Source: Micropruina sp. (lineage in GTDB: Bacteria; Actinomycetota; Actinomycetes; Propionibacteriales; Propionibacteriaceae). Taken from it: a stretch of DNA of 33,219 bases. A program made the translations under genes and the position numbers. Positions 32,671 through 33,219 of this stretch are shown here, one piece after another. The notes under the pieces were generated by a model, which ran no database searches, was not told where the DNA came from, and was given only the letters and a program-made list of their open reading frames with translations. Numbering within the stretch: the stretch's first letter is position 1; every line of letters starts with the position of its first letter. The stretch spans positions 1-33,219 of the forward strand of contig JADJVZ010000001.1 of NCBI GenBank assembly GCA_016716635.1, read 5' to 3'.

Positions 32671-33219
32671 GCCGAAGATGCGGCCGTTGATCCCCAGGCG
32701 TGGGCGTCATTTGTCCCGTTGAGTTGGACGTCGATGGTCGCGTCCACGGTGTCTTCGAGAGCAAGGTGGCGGACGCGCGACCGGAGCTGGCGGGAATCAG
32801 CGGGTTGTCGGTTCAGACACCAGGACCCCGGGGTGGGCGCCGTACCCGGAACCCGTGCGGATTAATGCCCACGCGGTACCGTTCTTGCCACTCCAGGCGG
32901 GCCACCAGCAGGAACGCACCATCGGCCAGGGTCACCCGTCGTCGGCGTACCGCTCGCCGCTGGCGATGTAGAACGACCGCGCCTGCGTTGGCACAGTGGG
33001 TAGCCGTCGGCGTGCGTGATGAATCATCCGTGTGACCGCCACCCGAAAGATGGTGTCGAGCCGGCGTTGATGAAGCGGATTCGAATCCTCTGCCCGGGCT
33101 TTCCGGTGAAGGTCGTCGGCGCGGCGGGGATCACGTCCGTTGATGAGGTAGTGCGGAGCAGTCGATGTCGCCCGCATCGCCGAGCGGCGATCCCATCGGA
33201 GCCGTGCCCCATGCCGCCC
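32671..33219 (-). pseudogene. Broken multicopper oxidase fragment (second cupredoxin domain)
   Basis: Stitching minus-strand frames gives HYLINGRDPAAPTTFTGKPG, then QRIRIRFINAGSDTIFRVAV, HADGYP, PTQARSFYIASGERYDV and VTLADGAFLLVARLE, then EDTVDATIDVQLNGTNDAHAWGINGRIFG. This is the second domain of a secreted actinobacterial multicopper oxidase, up to the point where the third cupredoxin domain (with the copper-binding HxH and HCH motifs) should follow. Instead the next gene begins. At least six one-base indels are needed over 550 bp, so the sequence here is unreliable. The fragment is cut by the window edge on the other side. Confidence 0.6.

Noticed and set aside
32667..32747. Start of the TIGR03089-type protein at 32747
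   Set aside because: The first 26 residues (including VQLNGTNDAHAW) belong to the multicopper oxidase fragment.
1..33219. Insertion sequences, integrases, phage genes or attachment sites
   Set aside because: No transposase, recombinase or terminal repeat was recognised in any frame.

Overview
The window is high-GC DNA from an actinobacterium. Supporting signs are split-subunit acyl-CoA carboxylase genes including an epsilon subunit, a class E sortase, a decaprenyl-phosphate phosphoribosyltransferase-like UbiA protein, an LCP protein next to a TIGR03089-type protein, frequent GTG starts and several -10 boxes that end exactly six bases before a start codon (leaderless pattern). A member of Propionibacteriales or a related order is plausible, but the sequence alone does not fix the genus.

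Layout. 1-10784: one giant surface protein gene on the + strand. It has a block of non-Cys DUF11-like domains (badly frame-shifted at the left edge), then 20 tandem 132-residue DUF11-like repeats (396 bp each), then three more domains of the first type, one more 132-residue repeat, and a C-terminal LSRTG sorting signal. A short lipoprotein gene (10781-11173) is translationally coupled to it. 11179-12008: a remnant of a VOC-family gene and a membrane-anchored unknown. 12114-21034: the biotin-dependent carboxylase neighbourhood (biotin carboxylase/BCCP, beta subunit, epsilon subunit, biotin ligase), interspersed with corA, a ubiA-family gene, a class E sortase with a small membrane partner, maf and a DUF937 gene. 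21050-27125: an accessory block holding a glycine-rich Tat-type exported protein, an NAD-kinase-like protein, an SPFH protein and a divergent Nudix/winged-helix regulator of NrtR type with two operator-like palindromes, then a small ORF, a large unknown and a DUF4240 protein. 27147-31104: PH-domain, GtrA, S51 peptidase, purE and LCP genes. 31104-33219: a beta-lactamase-like lipoprotein, a TIGR03089-type protein and a broken multicopper oxidase fragment that ends abruptly where TIGR03089 begins.

How the genes may work together. The class E sortase is the natural candidate to anchor the giant repeat protein. The biotin ligase would biotinylate the AccA-type subunit, which works with AccB and AccE as an acetyl/propionyl-CoA carboxylase. 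The Nudix regulator probably senses a nucleotide such as ADP-ribose and controls the SPFH/NAD-kinase-like operon: one palindrome covers the -35 box and the other the -10 box of the SPFH promoter.

Sequence quality. At least seven genes carry one-base indels, most in runs of G or C and most dense at both ends of the window. I read these as assembly or sequencing errors rather than biology, and I describe the affected genes as single genes spanning the frameshift.
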